Assembly: GCA_965205255.1 (NCBI GenBank)
Contig: OZ242051.1
Location: forward strand, 62,001 to 126,000
DNA: 64,000 nt
Source of the DNA: G965205255 sp965205255
GTDB taxonomy: Bacteria; Pseudomonadota; Gammaproteobacteria; Pseudomonadales; Endozoicomonadaceae
Direction of reading: 5' to 3'
A model generated the notes under the pieces. It was not told where the DNA came from. It saw only the letters and a list, made by a program, of their open reading frames with translations, and did not search any database. Shown here one piece after another: positions 63,460-64,000 of this stretch (position 1 is the stretch's first letter; every line of letters begins with the position of its first letter). The translations under genes and the position numbers were made by a program.

Positions 63460-64000
63460 TTAGGAGGCACGGGCTATTACTTTTTCGGCAGCTTTCTGAA
63501 AAGAAGGCATTTTATCAAAGTTAAGATAGCGATAAATTTCTGTGCTTAAACTATCGATTTGTCCTGCATATGCCATATACTCATCTTTGGTTGGAATACT
63601 GCCTAAAATAGCACCTACAGCAGCCAATTCTGCTGAACAGAGATAAACATTTGCACCATCACCTAAACGATTAGGGAAATTTCGAGTAGAGGTAGACAGC
63701 ACTGTCGCGCCAGGTTCCACGCGCGCTTGATTGCCCATACATAAAGAGCATCCTGGCATCTCGGTGCGCACACCACTTTTTCCATAAATGCTATAGTAGC
63801 CTTCTTCTCTTAGCTGTTGTTCATCCATTTTAGTGGGCGGTGCTATCCAAAAACGTGTTGCAAGCTCTTTTGTATTCTTTTCCAATAGTTTTCCAGCTGC
63901 ACGAAAGTGACCAATATTGGTCATACATGACCCCAAAAAGACCTCATCAATTTTGTCACCTGCTACATCAGAAAGTAGTCTAGCATCATCAGGATCATTC
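63460..64000 (-). CDS. acnB: Aconitate hydratase B, C-terminal part (cut by window edge)
   Basis: Iron-sulfur enzyme of the tricarboxylic acid cycle that interconverts citrate and isocitrate. Reading leftwards from the window edge, the frame is open and gives NDPDDARLLSDVAG, then GSCMTNIGHFRAAGKLL with a cluster cysteine, PGCSLCMGNQA with two more, VLSTSTRNFPNRLG and SAELAAVGAILG. These are AcnB rather than AcnA features. A TTG at 63934-63936 could be mistaken for a start, but the sequence before it is clearly AcnB too. The C-terminus is complete; the N-terminus lies beyond the edge. Confidence 0.96.
   Translation of the reverse strand, partial: NDPDDARLLSDVAGDKIDEVFLGSCMTNIGHFRAAGKLLEKNTKELATRFWIAPPTKMDEQQLREEGYYSIYGKSGVRTEMPGCSLCMGNQARVEPGATVLSTSTRNFPNRLGDGANVYLCSAELAAVGAILGSIPTKDEYMAYAGQIDSLSTEIYRYLNFDKMPSFQKAAEKVIARAS

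Overview
The window looks like chromosome of a host-associated gammaproteobacterium. The housekeeping genes sbcB, pcnB-folK, nrdR-ribD-ribH-nusB, gshA, tex, manA, dinG-like, acnB, grxD and the arginine succinyltransferase genes are of gammaproteobacterial type. They sit beside genes typical of bacteria living in animal cells: eukaryotic C2H2 zinc fingers, a RING finger, a very large RHS protein ending in LRV repeats, and a chlamydia-like V-type ATPase. An Endozoicomonadaceae-type symbiont or intranuclear parasite would fit. That placement is inference; nothing here proves it.

Layout. Positions 1-218 hold the 5' end of sbcB. Positions 506-8257 are a leftward V-type ATPase operon transcribed B-D-I-K-E-DUF2764-A, with a strong terminator at 450-482. 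Positions 9419-24212 are the outstanding region: nine tandem rightward paralogues. Each has a Sec signal peptide, a conserved Cys-containing domain, a Hint-like (pretoxin-HINT) region ending in Val-His-Asn, then two or three TFIIIA-type C2H2 zinc fingers and one of two tail types. An IS110-family transposase remnant (24323-24739) and a RING-finger gene (25064-25609) follow. Positions 26153-32538 hold a Cys-rich secreted protein, queE, a peroxiredoxin, grxD, tRNA-Arg(ACG), yciO, a ydcH-like gene and brnQ. Positions 32974-38116 are a leftward arginine-catabolism operon (astC-astA-astD plus an arginase-family gene). Then come pcnB-folK, a secreted hypothetical protein, an OprD-type porin, the nrdR-ribD-ribH-nusB cluster, the RHS/LRV locus (47038-53468, frameshifted), gshA, tex, manA, a DinG-type helicase, a MATE transporter and the 3' end of acnB.

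The nine-gene array has the architecture of a polymorphic toxin family. A constant exported N-terminal part and a Hint processing module are joined at an invariant His-Asn to a variable payload, but here the payload is a eukaryote-like DNA-binding domain. Two neighbouring copies (16221 and 17758) are almost identical up to and beyond the fingers, yet differ at about two dozen of 90 bases across finger 1. The variation therefore centres on the segment that would read DNA. The working hypothesis is a family of exported, self-processing transcription-factor mimics that reach host chromatin, with the neighbouring RING protein as a possible host ubiquitin ligase. Signs of birth-and-death evolution are clear: two classes of tails with linked spacers, chimeric copies, nonsense and frameshift losses of tails, and in-frame microsatellites.

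Intergenic DNA is AT-rich. It carries at least eight copies of a degenerate dispersed repeat of about 60-170 bp and a second repeat found in both orientations, both on the zinc-finger array spacers and next to the RHS locus.
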